Positions 42,249 through 51,006 of a DNA stretch of 64,000 nucleotides are shown in pieces. The first letter of the stretch is position 1. Each line of letters starts with the position of its first letter. This DNA comes from Caballeronia sp. SEWSISQ10-4 2 (GTDB lineage: Bacteria; Pseudomonadota; Gammaproteobacteria; Burkholderiales; Burkholderiaceae). The translations under genes and the position numbers were made by a program. The notes beneath the pieces were generated by a model that saw only the letters and a program-made list of their open reading frames with translations, searched no databases and was not told the DNA's origin. The stretch covers positions 62,001 through 126,000 of the forward strand of contig NZ_JALPRJ010000014.1 of the NCBI RefSeq assembly GCF_030464885.1. The letters are read 5' to 3'.

Positions 42249-43068
42249 GGTTTTGTCGCAATAAGGCGTTCTGGTAACCTGGCTCAATCGAAATGGTTGC
42301 GTGGGTGAAGAATGAAGACGCTGGATCCGGGTGTGGCACGCGTGCTTAAACGGCTACATTATCCGCTGGAAGCGATCCTGACCTGCGTGCGTTGGTACGT
42401 CGCCTATCCACTTAGCTTGCGTCATCTCGAGGAAATGATGGCCGAGCGTGGGATTGCGGTCGATCATTCCACGGTGCACCGCTGGGCCATCAAGCCTCTG
42501 CCCGTGCTTGAGAAGGCGTTCCGCCGATGCAAGCGAGCAGTTGGCAAGAGCCGGCGGATGGACGAAACCTACGTGAAGATCCGGGGCGAATGGAGGTACC
42601 TCTACCGGGCCGTGGACAAGGAAGGCAACACGGTCGACTTTCTTCTGCGAGCTAGGCGGAACAAGGCTGCTACCCAGCGTTATTTCGAGAAATCGATCCA
42701 GCAAAACGGCGTACCTGAGACGGTGACGATCGACAAAAGCGGAACCAATTTGGCCGCGCTGCACGCGGTGAACGCCGAGCTCGACATACCCATCAAGATT
42801 CGGCAGTTCAAGTATCTGAACAACGTGGTTGACCAGGACCACCGGGCCATCAAACGCATCATCCGACCGATGTTCGGGTTCAAGGACTTCCGCTGCGCGC
42901 GTGTCATTCTGAGTGGCATCGAGATCATGCATATGATCGCCAAAGGGCAGATGAAACACGCTGGCAAAATCAAGCCATCTGCAGCCTCCCAGTTCTACTC
43001 GTTGGTGACGTAAGCTATCCTCATGATATCGCCTTTGTACAACTCAACCGCCTTACCGCGACAGAACC
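42249..43068 (+). mobile_element. IS6-family insertion sequence, complete
   Basis: The element is bounded by inverted repeats: GGTTTTGTCGCAATAAGGCG on the left and, on the right strand reversed, GGTTCTGTCGCGGTAAGGCG. It is ~820 bp, normal for the family, and carries one intact transposase gene. The flanks (CCTATCCG, TGTCATGC) do not match, so no target-site duplication is visible. A deleted copy in opposite orientation lies at 50429-51006. Confidence 0.9.
42312..43013 (+). CDS. IS6-family (IS26/IS240-like) transposase
   Basis: The 233-residue DDE transposase has the N-terminal helix-turn-helix region (LRHLEEMMAERGIAVDHSTV followed by HRW), the first Asp in RRMDETYVKI, the second in TVTIDKSGTN and the Glu in the C-terminal helix (SGIEIMHMIAKGQ). 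Length and motifs are those of an intact IS6-family enzyme, which moves by replicative copy-in and often builds pseudo-compound transposons. It should be able to act in trans on the deleted copy at 50429-51006, which keeps both ends. Confidence 0.93.
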   Translation: MKTLDPGVARVLKRLHYPLEAILTCVRWYVAYPLSLRHLEEMMAERGIAVDHSTVHRWAIKPLPVLEKAFRRCKRAVGKSRRMDETYVKIRGEWRYLYRAVDKEGNTVDFLLRARRNKAATQRYFEKSIQQNGVPETVTIDKSGTNLAALHAVNAELDIPIKIRQFKYLNNVVDQDHRAIKRIIRPMFGFKDFRCARVILSGIEIMHMIAKGQMKHAGKIKPSAASQFYSLVT

Positions 43069-43117
43069 TGTCATGCTTGGGTCCAGCAGCGGCGCGAGCA
43101 GCGGTGGGCGGTCCAAT

Positions 43118-44101
43118 CTAGACGCGCAGTACTGCCGAGCCGACTGTGCGACGCGACTCGAGGTCATGGTGTGCTGTGATTACTTCTTCGAAGGAATAGA
43201 CACGAGTCGCGGTAACGTCGAGAACTCCAGTCTGTATTGCGTTGAACAAATCCCTGGCTGCGGCCAACAATTCAGTGCGCGCGCCAATGAAGGAGGGCAG
43301 ACTGGGCCAGGTAACCATCAGGGACCGGGGCGCGAGCTCCAACAAGTTAATAGGGCGCGACTCTCCGGACGCAATGCCGAATTGCGCGAGCGTTCCTCGG
43401 TTCTTCAATGTGGCCAAGGAACCTTCAAGCGTATCCTTGCCGACCGAGTCGAAGACTGCCTTCACGCCTTCGCCATTCGTAAGCGCTAAGGTACGGACCA
43501 CGAAATCCTCAGTGCGGTAGTTGATGATCTCATCGAAGCCGGCCGCCCTCGCTGCTTCTGCCTTCTTTGAGTCCGACACGGTCCCGATGAGACGCACTCC
43601 AATCGACTTCGCCCACTGCGCGAACATCAGGCCCACACCGCCTGCGGCGGCGTGATAGAGCACCGTGTCGCCTGGCGTCAGCGCGACGATCTCCTTTACG
43701 AGGTAGCGCGATGTCAATCCTTTGAGGAAACTCGACGCGGCTTGCTCGTCGGATATGCCGTCCGGGATAACAACCACGTGGTCTGCATCGCAGATTCGTA
43801 CGCTCGCGTAAGCGCCGTAAGAAGGGTGCCCGTAGACCACACGGTCACCGACTTTAACTGAGGTGACATTGGGACCAACAGCCTCGATCACGCCGGCGCC
43901 CTCATTGCCGATGATAGCGGGGAATTCTGGAACTGGCATCGAGCCGCGGCGGTAGTAGACGTCAACGAAATTTAGACCGATGACTTTATTGCGGATTCGA
44001 ACTTCATTGCCGACGGGATCGGCTACGGAAATGTCTTCGAATTGCAGCACTTCGGGGGCGCCATATTGATGGATACGAGCAGCTGTCGCTTGAATGGGCA
44101 T
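43118..44101 (-). CDS. NADPH:quinone oxidoreductase (medium-chain reductase, QOR type)
   Basis: The 327-residue protein matches the quinone oxidoreductase family: GLNFVDVYYRRG and PEFPAIIGNEGAGVI in the N-terminal domain, YHAAAGGVGLMFAQWAKSIG as the NADPH-binding segment (residues ~143-162) and the C-terminal HHDLESRRTVGSAVL. It reduces quinones or enones with NADPH. The ATG at 44101 follows AGAAGAGAAG. Its stop lies 50 bp from the end of the IS6 element. A fragment of a paralogue's C-terminus is present at 49331-49590. It is on the same strand as, and downstream of, the dehydrogenase/GST operon. Confidence 0.92.
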   Translation of the reverse strand: MPIQATAARIHQYGAPEVLQFEDISVADPVGNEVRIRNKVIGLNFVDVYYRRGSMPVPEFPAIIGNEGAGVIEAVGPNVTSVKVGDRVVYGHPSYGAYASVRICDADHVVVIPDGISDEQAASSFLKGLTSRYLVKEIVALTPGDTVLYHAAAGGVGLMFAQWAKSIGVRLIGTVSDSKKAEAARAAGFDEIINYRTEDFVVRTLALTNGEGVKAVFDSVGKDTLEGSLATLKNRGTLAQFGIASGESRPINLLELAPRSLMVTWPSLPSFIGARTELLAAARDLFNAIQTGVLDVTATRVYSFEEVITAHHDLESRRTVGSAVLRV

Positions 44102-44226
44102 GAGGGGCTTCTCTTCTGAATGGTCGTGCGCCTCCGCCAACTGGCGTGACGAACTCGCGGCGCGCTCATGGAGCGTGACCGCCGCTTTTGGATTGATGGG
44201 GTTTCGACAGTGGCCAGTAAGCCCTA

Positions 44227-45342
44227 TCAGATGGGCGCGGCTACTCGACGGCCTGTTTTGGACGACTCAACAGCAAGTTCCAGTAGTTGTTGCATCCAGA
44301 GTGCATCGTCGAACGATGGCAACGTACGCGTATCGTTTTCGACGTCGGCCGCGTGAAGGGCGTAGAGATCGCCAAGCTCTAGGACGCCAGTCGGCAGGCC
44401 TGTCGAATCGGGGACGACTTTGTAAGGCGCAGGGATAGGAAGGGCGCTCAGTGGAACGTTTTCACCTGAGGCGCCCAAGATCTGATAGTGCTCATCGGGC
44501 CCCCCGAAGGCAGACGTATTGGTCAGCTCCAGGTCGCCCTTATCACCAGTGATGTCGAGCCGCACTCCTGAGCCATTATGCTTGCCGCCTTCGATGTGTA
44601 CGCTGAACACGGCACCGCCTTGCAAGGTTCCACTTATCAACAGTTGATCGGGTACGTCCGTTCTCAGTTGTTCACCGGTTTCCGCAATGATTACTTCAGG
44701 AAACTGATTCAGCATCAGTGCGGAGAATTCTTTTGGCCGGCCGACGACTGAGAAGAGTGGGTCCATCAGGTGGGCGCCGAAGATCGAGGTGACGCCCATG
44801 AAGTTTTCCGGAAACACACTCCAACGCAGCCCGCTAGCGCGGCGCTGGCCGAACGAGTTGACGCTGACATGCAAGCGTACGGAACGAAGCTTCCCGACGT
44901 ACCCGGCGGCAACTAAATCGCGCAGGTAGCGAAAGGCCGGGGCGAAACGACGTTGCACACCGAGGATGGTTCGCACGCCCGCTACGTGTGCAAGAGCGAC
45001 CAGTTCTGCGGAGGTTTTGACATCGGGAGTTAGCGGCCATTCGCAATAAACGTCCTTGCCCGCGGCGATAGCGCCTCGGATCCCTTCCTCGTGCTGCGGA
45101 CCGGTGGTCAGGACCAGCACCAGATCGACCTCGGGATGATGGACGAGGCCATCAAGTGTCTTGACTACGTGTTTGATGCCGTGCTTCTGCGCTGCTTCCT
45201 GCGCCGCGTCAGCGCGCTGACTGTAGATGGCGCTCAGCTCGTACTGTGGAAACAGGGCTAGGACCGGAAAGTGCCCGTTGTTAGCCCAATTCCCTACACC
45301 AATCAGGCCGAGGCGGATCTTTTTCGTGTTGTTGGCGCTCAC
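44227..45342 (-). CDS. Gfo/Idh/MocA-family oxidoreductase
   Basis: The 371-residue protein starts with the NAD(P)-binding segment LGLIGVGNWANNGHFPVLAL and has the family's EWPLTPD (in place of EKPxA) near residue 120 with the catalytic Lys region changed to CEWPL. It then has the beta-sheet C-terminal domain with GAHLMDPLFSVVG. The family oxidises or reduces sugars, inositols and related polyols. The Glu-Lys-Pro motif reads Glu-Trp-Pro, so the usual catalytic Lys is missing, which is noteworthy. It starts with a GTG that overlaps the GST stop (GTGA), so the two are translationally coupled. Confidence 0.85.
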   Translation of the reverse strand: MSANNTKKIRLGLIGVGNWANNGHFPVLALFPQYELSAIYSQRADAAQEAAQKHGIKHVVKTLDGLVHHPEVDLVLVLTTGPQHEEGIRGAIAAGKDVYCEWPLTPDVKTSAELVALAHVAGVRTILGVQRRFAPAFRYLRDLVAAGYVGKLRSVRLHVSVNSFGQRRASGLRWSVFPENFMGVTSIFGAHLMDPLFSVVGRPKEFSALMLNQFPEVIIAETGEQLRTDVPDQLLISGTLQGGAVFSVHIEGGKHNGSGVRLDITGDKGDLELTNTSAFGGPDEHYQILGASGENVPLSALPIPAPYKVVPDSTGLPTGVLELGDLYALHAADVENDTRTLPSFDDALWMQQLLELAVESSKTGRRVAAPI

Positions 45343-46145
45343 GTTGCTGACTCCACTTCAAGAGCTTTGGCAGCCGATTCCAATTCTGGGAAGAACTCGC
45401 GCAGCAGGTTTTCGATATATGCACGAAGCTTCGGGAGGCTTCGGAAGTAGTCAGTGATTTCCGGATGCATGTCGCGAATCTGGAACATGATGACAGTCAT
45501 TCCGAATACGGCGGCATCGAACGACGTCGGTTTATCGGTGCCGAGGAGATAGCGATTGTCGCCAAGAACCTCCGCCACTGCCGCGAGATCCTTCTTTGCC
45601 TTTTCAATCACCTCATCTGGCAGATAACGACCGATGCCTTGTTTGTACATTCGGTCTGCGAAATCATCGACCAGAGGCTGGAACGCGGGCAAAAAGCCAC
45701 CAAAACCGGCCTTGAAGAATGCCTCGCGGCCGGCATCGTCGTAGAACTCGTAATACAACACCACCCAGTACAAGTGATCTTCAAGAGCGCGTTGGACCAG
45801 ATGGCCGATGGCGCGCTGCGACGCGCTCAGCGCGGCATCCGGATCGGGGGTAATCGTTCTCAGAAACCCGATTATCAGATCCGAGTCGACGATCTTTACG
45901 CCGTCCACAGAAATGAACGGGACCTTGCGGCGAGGTGCATTGTCCACGCCCATTTCGTAGACGCTTTCATAGGGGATCTTCTGGAATCGAAGATAGGCGG
46001 CGAGCTTGGCCGAGAAGGGCGATAACGTCGGTACCAACCGCGCGGCCACCGGGTCTGCAACTCCAAAGTAGTGCAGCTTCAGTCTAGACAGTGCGTCGCG
46101 GTCGACAGCATCGTAAGGATTCGAATAAACAGGAACTTTGTTCAT
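45339..46145 (-). CDS. Glutathione S-transferase-like protein
   Basis: The 268-residue protein has a thioredoxin-like N-terminal domain (SPFSAKLAAYLRFQKIPYES, then RKVPFISVDGVKIVDSDLII with cis-Pro and the Asp-Ser glutathione motif) and an extended helical domain containing KPTSFDAAVFGMTV, the metaxin/FAX-like N-cap. This layout resembles the longer failed-axon/metaxin-type GST branch. It is the first gene of an operon with the Gfo/Idh-type dehydrogenase. Two CTAG-N6-CTAG operators lie upstream; the same sites lie at the tetR gene 49799, its probable regulator. Confidence 0.87.
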   Translation of the reverse strand: MNKVPVYSNPYDAVDRDALSRLKLHYFGVADPVAARLVPTLSPFSAKLAAYLRFQKIPYESVYEMGVDNAPRRKVPFISVDGVKIVDSDLIIGFLRTITPDPDAALSASQRAIGHLVQRALEDHLYWVVLYYEFYDDAGREAFFKAGFGGFLPAFQPLVDDFADRMYKQGIGRYLPDEVIEKAKKDLAAVAEVLGDNRYLLGTDKPTSFDAAVFGMTVIMFQIRDMHPEITDYFRSLPKLRAYIENLLREFFPELESAAKALEVESAT

Positions 46146-46232
46146 TTTCTAGCTTCCTCGTGATTGTTAATTGGTAGCTGACCTGCTCATTTGCGGCCAA
46201 CTGTGGGAGAACTGGCTTTTCCTCGCTGTATT

Positions 46233-46299
46233 TGCTAGCGATCACTAGCATAATAGGCTGACGCAAAATTAATCGCAAGAAAAACCTAGTGAATGCTAG
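46233..46299 (-). promoter_or_regulatory. Two CTAG-N6-CTAG operators of the GST operon
   Basis: Site 1 is TGCTAG-CGATCA-CTAGCA (46233-46250), a perfect inverted repeat. Site 2 has CTAG at 46286-46289 and 46296-46299, also with six bases between. Their centres are 51 bp apart. Matching sites lie at 49748-49809 at the tetR gene. They are 88-154 bp upstream of the GST start codon. Confidence 0.75.
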
Positions 46300-46657
46300 T
46301 AAAAATATTCTGTGTTGCCAGCGCGCGGCGCGCTATGCTCGTTTGACCATGGCGCACGCTCAAGACCGGGTTCGAGTTTGTCTAAGAGCGTGACCGGGAT
46401 GCGCAGGTACCGGGACTGACAAGTGCAATTGGATAAGCTCCCCAGCGGTCTATGCCGCCTTTCGCTCGAGAGAGGGATTTTTCCGCGAGGTTCGAGACGT
46501 AGTCTGCGGGTGGGGTCGGCGCCGACCCGACTGCGAACTTCGACGTCCCAACCGCTTGCGCTGAAGTCGAGAGCGAGTTGCACGGAGACCGCGCCAAAGC
46601 GGGGGCTGAAGTCTGACCTGTGAATATGGCCGCAGGGAGCAGCTATAGTGTAGGTCG
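46300..46657. other. Intergenic, no gene recognised
   Basis: About 360 bp between the operators and the next gene. Minus-strand frames near 46382-46597 are open but match no family; the sequence may be IS-derived. Nothing else is seen. Confidence 0.45.
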
Positions 46658-47071
46658 ATGTTCGGCGATGCTTTCCAAACCTCTTCTGCGCTCCAGTTGC
46701 GAATCAGTCTGCGCGGCGTCAGCCCTCTGGTCTGGCGGCGCATCCTGATTCCGGAGCAGATCACGATTGCGCAACTGCATCATGTGATGCAGTTTGCCAT
46801 GGGCTGGAACGACGAACACCTGCACCAGTTCATTATTCGCGGCTGGCGTTACGGCAGGCAACGCGATGGTGCACTGCAGTTCTTTGACGGTCCAGACACC
46901 TTGTCGCTGGCGGCCTTTGGTTTGTACGAGCATGAGCGGTTTGGCTACGTGTACGACTTCACCGCGTGGTGGTTACACGACGTGCGCGTCGAGAAGCAAA
47001 CGCACAGCCAGCGGTCGAAAACGCTACCGCGCTGTATCGCTGGCGCCGGACGGTGCTGTCAATCGAACTAA
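46658..47071 (+). CDS. pRiA4b ORF-3-like protein, probably truncated
   Basis: The 137-residue product begins LQLRISLRGVSPLVWRRILI followed by P and continues TIAQLHHVMQFAMGWNDEHL, the start of the plasmid pRiA4b ORF-3-like family, a domain of unknown function common on plasmids and near IS elements. In relatives the ending reads R-C-x-x-G-x-x-A-C-P-P-E-D-x-G; here it is PRCIAGAGRCCQSN and stops, so the C-terminal part is lost, and the last 15 residues come from a changed frame. It is probably not functional. The name says nothing about the role. Confidence 0.72.
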   Translation: MFGDAFQTSSALQLRISLRGVSPLVWRRILIPEQITIAQLHHVMQFAMGWNDEHLHQFIIRGWRYGRQRDGALQFFDGPDTLSLAAFGLYEHERFGYVYDFTAWWLHDVRVEKQTHSQRSKTLPRCIAGAGRCCQSN

Positions 47072-47685
47072 ACATGGAACCCCTTCACGCGCTTGAAACC
47101 CGCTTCAATCAAGGGGCGACCGCGGCCCGGGTTGCATTTTTATGCCAATTCAGATTGACTTAAACTTGCGACTTCTTGAAAAATTGAACTAAAGTCAGGA
47201 CATTGTCGATGCCCCGACTCTTTGTCATCACAGAGCCTGTTCGCGGACCAGTTCAGTGTCTTCCCAAGCAGACGCTGCATTATTGCCACACGATGATCGG
47301 CACCCTGCGGGCCGCAATAGGCCCAATCCGAATGGCCGCATTTCGGCATTAATGGTTTGGATACCGAACAATTTATTAAGCTCGCACACGGGACGCCTGT
47401 GTTTCCTCGCGGCGCATCGCGCCGTGGTTATGCGCGTTTGTCACATTCGCGTCTCTTCGCCGATACAGTTCGTTGCGATCCCGCGCATTAGTCGCTCCGA
47501 CAGCACGATAGCCTGTCAGGCTAGCAGCGCTGAAAGTGTCGGACGGCTTCCTCTATGCAGAAGATTGGGGACCACTTACGGCGCCAACTTCGGTGTCAGG
47601 CACACGTTCTGAGTACGATTGGTCAAGAGCCTCCCACAGGCGCCGGCCGGCGCGTGCGGCGGAATCCGATGCCTGGGAAACGACA
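47072..47685. other. Intergenic, no gene recognised
   Basis: About 610 bp. Frames at 47140-47349 (minus) and 47256-47612 (plus) are open without family resemblance. The sequence GAACTAAACATGG at 47067 also occurs at the left end of the IS630 element (51072), which could be chance or an old IS scar. Confidence 0.4.
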
Positions 47686-48540
47686 TTACCCGATCTTCAG
47701 TGTCGCCTCGTGATATTCATGGATATCTCGCGGAGACGTTCCAAATCGATTCTTGAACATTCGACTAAAGTGCGCCGCGCTTGAAAAACCACTCTGATAT
47801 GCGACTTCCTGAATCTGTATTCTTCGATTTTCCGTTCGCCCCAATAGGCGCACGGCATGCTCTACCCTCACGATCCATACGTGGCGCATGACCGACGTGC
47901 CGTCCATTCTGAAGACGCGATTCAGACGGCCGACCGAAATGTGCAGCGCTTCAGCAATCTTCAACGGATCAAGATCTAGTTCTGCAAACCTTGAACCGAT
48001 TACCTGCTTCGCCCTCGAAACGATCGCACTGTTGCTTCGACCCCGATTGTAATAATCCGGGTCGCTGAAAAGCAGCTCCATCAAATTCAGCAAGTTATCG
48101 CTCGACCGTTGCCTGGTTTGCTCCGATGTCGACCCCGCCTGCCGCGCTACGCATAACGCAAAATCACGGATAGCGGCCACGTCAGGCGTCCCGATGTCTG
48201 GGGCCATCAGGCCTGGCAACGTAGCAGCCAGCCTCCGGGATCGGAGGACCCGCTTTGGTATGAGCACAACTGAAACTCGAACGCGCCCTAGGAAATGCTC
48301 GGTCAATCGCTTTGCAGGGTCGATCAGCACAAAGCTCCCGGGATCGAAGCGTCGATTGATTCCGTCCTGCTCGATCACCAATGAGCCACTCGTGATCGTT
48401 TTCAGGACAAGCGTCTCCTCTATCCAACGGTGGTCGCCGTCATTGACGGAGGACCAGTTCTGTTCGGCAATATCGAGATCCAGAATCGTCAATTCGCCAG
48501 CGTTCCAGAGTTCGGCCCGAGACGGTTGGACCGAACGCAT
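47686..48540 (-). CDS. AraC-family transcriptional regulator
   Basis: The 284-residue protein has a C-terminal AraC DNA-binding domain. The first helix-turn-helix is around ALHISVGRLNRVFRMDG and the second is IQEVAYQSGFSSAAHFSRMF followed by KNRFGTSPRDI (residues ~200-275). The N-terminal ~170 residues resemble the AraC-binding-like domain of the XylS/BenR/FeaR-type group (GSFVLIDPAKRLTEHF), regulators of aromatic-acid catabolism. It is downstream of the nitroreductase gene on the same strand. The effector and targets are unknown. Confidence 0.9.
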   Translation of the reverse strand: MRSVQPSRAELWNAGELTILDLDIAEQNWSSVNDGDHRWIEETLVLKTITSGSLVIEQDGINRRFDPGSFVLIDPAKRLTEHFLGRVRVSVVLIPKRVLRSRRLAATLPGLMAPDIGTPDVAAIRDFALCVARQAGSTSEQTRQRSSDNLLNLMELLFSDPDYYNRGRSNSAIVSRAKQVIGSRFAELDLDPLKIAEALHISVGRLNRVFRMDGTSVMRHVWIVRVEHAVRLLGRTENRRIQIQEVAYQSGFSSAAHFSRMFKNRFGTSPRDIHEYHEATLKIG

Positions 48541-48682
48541 ATCCGTTTAGCATCCCAGCCCGCAATGGGTTGACAATGCAAGGAGCCATTCGTCCCATCC
48601 CGACGCATTGTCAATGCGTAGTATCGTCTGTTCTCCATTCATGAGTCACATCCCAAGGGGAATTGATGCCCTTCCGAGCGTA

Positions 48683-49300
48683 TCAGACCAGGGTCAGGAC
48701 TTGCGAAAGCGGACGACGTGGCTTCTGCGGCCAGTTGTTTTCTGCCGCGAACCCTACCGCGAGAAGCATGACCGGCACCTCGTCCGCAGCCAGCTCGAAC
48801 TCGCGCGCAACGGCGTCGGGGTCAAAGCCAATCATTGCTGATGATGAAAGGTTATACGCCTGTGCGGCCGAAATTAGCGCACCGGCACCGAATGTCGCGG
48901 TACGGATCGCCTCATCACGCTGCGTTTGAGGTTTCCCGAAGTAGAGACCCTTTGCCGCACCTTCCCACCCTGCAACCATCTTGGCTGGCATCAACCCTGC
49001 TTCAACCGATGGCGCAAGGCGCTCGGCCATGACACTATGTTCCGCGAGTTGCCCACAGACAATGAACGTCACGGCAGCGTCGCTCACCTTCGCCTGGTCG
49101 TATGCGAGCTTTCGCAATCGAATTTTCTCAGCTTCCGTACGGACGGCGATGAAGCGCCAGTTTTGCAGATTGAAGGCGGTGGGAGCCAATGTTGCCAGAG
49201 AAATTAGTTCGCCGATCCGTTCGTCAGTGATGCCACGCGAGGCGTCAAAGATGTTTGTGGAGCTGCGCTGCTTGATTGCTTCAATGATTGCATTGTTCAT
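48683..49300 (-). CDS. Nitroreductase-family flavoprotein
   Basis: The 205-residue protein has the nitroreductase fold: IKQRSSTNIFDASRGITDER at the FMN-phosphate Arg, LAPTAFNLQNWRFIAVRTEA binding FMN near residues 40-59, and the C-terminal GFAAENNWPQKPRRPLSQVL. Such enzymes reduce nitro groups, quinones or flavins with NAD(P)H. The ATG at 49300 follows GAGGTAA. The only other nitro-reducing candidate in the window is the FMN reductase at 61231; a link to nitroaromatic degradation here is only suggestive. It may form a unit with the AraC gene. Confidence 0.88.
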   Translation of the reverse strand: MNNAIIEAIKQRSSTNIFDASRGITDERIGELISLATLAPTAFNLQNWRFIAVRTEAEKIRLRKLAYDQAKVSDAAVTFIVCGQLAEHSVMAERLAPSVEAGLMPAKMVAGWEGAAKGLYFGKPQTQRDEAIRTATFGAGALISAAQAYNLSSSAMIGFDPDAVAREFELAADEVPVMLLAVGFAAENNWPQKPRRPLSQVLTLV

Positions 49301-49330
49301 TTTCAATTACCTCAACGGAAAGTGATGGGT

Positions 49331-49590
49331 CTAGATTTTGAGTACGACAGAGCCCACCGTGCGGCGGGTTTCGAGATCGTGATGCGCGGCCACCAGTTGG
49401 TCGAATGGATAAATTTTGCTTGGATCTACTCCTACGAGATGACTTAGAGAAGGGATCGCGGAAATGCGCAGCATCGACGATTGCTTTGAATCCAAAAATA
49501 TCTCCAGGCTCGTCCGAGAAGGACCACACAGTGGAATGCATCGAACTACCTTCAGGTTCCGCAATCCCAAATTCCTGAAAACTCATTTCT
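49331..49590 (-). pseudogene. C-terminal fragment of a quinone oxidoreductase gene
   Basis: The minus-strand frame ends PFDQLVAAHHDLETRRTVGS followed by VVLKI, nearly the same as the C-terminus of the reductase at 43118. Upstream sequence in another frame, FQEFGIAEPEG, resembles the AQFGIASGE segment. The N-terminal two-thirds is missing. It is a partial duplicate within the IS6-bracketed segment. Confidence 0.75.
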
Positions 49591-49747
49591 GACGTTCACC
49601 AAAGCTAGTTAAATGAGACGAATTACTGAAAGCTGCCATTTCACTTACCAGTCCTCTGTTATAAAGAATTTCTGCAACCATTTTTATCGTGTGCAGACAC
49701 TTTCGCAGCGGCAATCCGCTACCTCTATCAAACGCTTTACTATTTAG

Positions 49748-49809
49748 CTAATGAATGCTAGCATATTAAAAACGGTCAACGAAAGCAAGGAAAACCTAGT
49801 GATTGCTAG
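49748..49809 (+). promoter_or_regulatory. Two CTAG-type operators at the tetR start
   Basis: Site 3 is CTAA-N6-CTAG (49748-49761) and site 4 is CTAG-N6-CTAG (49796-49809), 48 bp apart, matching those at 46233-46299. Site 4 overlaps the start codon chosen for tetR (GTG at 49799), as expected for autorepression. Confidence 0.72.
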
Positions 49810-50476
49810 CGAAAAGTCTGAAGCACCCCTTCGCGGCCGCGGGCGGCCCCGCCTTTTTGACCGGGCCGAAGCACTCTCCCGTGCGTTGCCACTCTTCTGG
49901 GAGCAGGGCTACGAAGGCACGTCGATGGCTCAATTAACCGCCGCGTTGGGCATCAATGCGCCGGCGCTCTATTCGGCATTTGGATCAAAAGAAGCGCTGT
50001 TCCGTGAGGTTGTCGGGCTCTACTTTAGCGACGGAGTCGGCTTCAACCCAACAATCTACTTCGACGAACCCACAGCCTACGATGTTGTCGAGCGCGTCCT
50101 GTACGAAGCTGCGGCAGCCTACACTGCAACGACGCATCCCCGAGGTTGCATGGTCGCGACTGGAATGCTCGGATGTGCGCCGGAGCATCGGTCGATTGCG
50201 AGCGAGATTGCAGAGTTTCGACGCGCAACCAAAAAAGCGCTCGAGATCCGGTTTCGCGAGGCCCGTCTCTCTGGTGACTTGTTGGCGGACACCGATGTTG
50301 CGTCGCTCGCTGGTTTTTGCATGGCGGTACTCCAAGGCTTATCGGTACAAGCAAGAGATGGCGCGAACTACGAGTCGTTAAAGCACGTGGCGGCGGCAGC
50401 ATTGCACACAATTCGAGCTGCCTCCACAGGTTCTGTCGCGGTAAGGCGGTTGAGTCGTACAAAGGCGATATCATGA
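49799..50476 (+). CDS. TetR-family regulator, C-terminus replaced by IS sequence
   Basis: The product has a TetR helix-turn-helix (ALPLFWEQGYEGTSMAQLTA, then ALYSAFGSKEALFREVVGLY) after a basic RGRGRPRLF arm. The frame is also open from an ATG at 49751, but the GTG at 49799 has AAGGA seven bases upstream and avoids reading through the operators; this is a judgement. The last ~16 residues (GSVAVRRLSRTKAIS) are encoded by the IS6 inverted repeat, so the native C-terminus was cut by the IS insertion or a deletion. The ligand domain is nearly complete, so function may survive. It probably controls the GST operon through the shared CTAG sites. Confidence 0.82.
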   Translation: MIASEKSEAPLRGRGRPRLFDRAEALSRALPLFWEQGYEGTSMAQLTAALGINAPALYSAFGSKEALFREVVGLYFSDGVGFNPTIYFDEPTAYDVVERVLYEAAAAYTATTHPRGCMVATGMLGCAPEHRSIASEIAEFRRATKKALEIRFREARLSGDLLADTDVASLAGFCMAVLQGLSVQARDGANYESLKHVAAAALHTIRAASTGSVAVRRLSRTKAIS

Positions 50477-51006
50477 GGATAGCTTACGTCACCAACGAGT
50501 AGAACTGGGAGGCTGCAGATGGCTTGATTTTGCCAGTGTGTTTCATCTGCCCTTTGGCGATCATATGCATGATCTCGATGCCACTCAGAATGACACGCGC
50601 GCAGCGGAAGTCCTTGAACCCGAGCATCGGTCGGATGATGCGTTTGATGGCCCGATGGTCCTGCTCAACCACGTTTTTAGATACTTGACCTGCCGAATCT
50701 TGATGGGTATGTCGAGCTCGGCGTTCACCGCGTGCTGTGCGGCCAAATTGGCTCCGCTTTTGTCGATCGTCACCGTCTCAGGTACGCCGTTTTTCTGGAT
50801 CGATTTCTCGAAATAACGCTGGGCAGCAGGCTTGTTCCGCCTAGCGGATAGGCGACGTACCAACGCACGCAGGTCAGGATCATTTCCAGCGGATAATGTA
50901 GCCGTTTAAGCACGCGTGCCACACCCGGATCCAGCGTCTTCATTCTTCACCCACGCAACCATTTCGATTGAGCCAGATTACCCGAACGCCTTATTGCGAC
51001 AAAACC
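50429..51006 (-). mobile_element. IS6-family insertion sequence with internal deletion
   Basis: Both inverted repeats are present, but the element is 578 bp against ~820 bp for the copy at 42249. The transposase reading passes from the YVAYPL segment straight to ARRNKPAAQRYFEK, which removes the helix-turn-helix and first catalytic Asp, and a further frameshift separates the C-terminal part. It is inverted relative to the first copy, and the two enclose ~7.4 kb. Confidence 0.88.

Noticed and set aside
46382..46597. Minus-strand frames between the CTAG operators and the pRiA4b-like gene
   Set aside because: They could be IS debris, but no transposase motif is visible.
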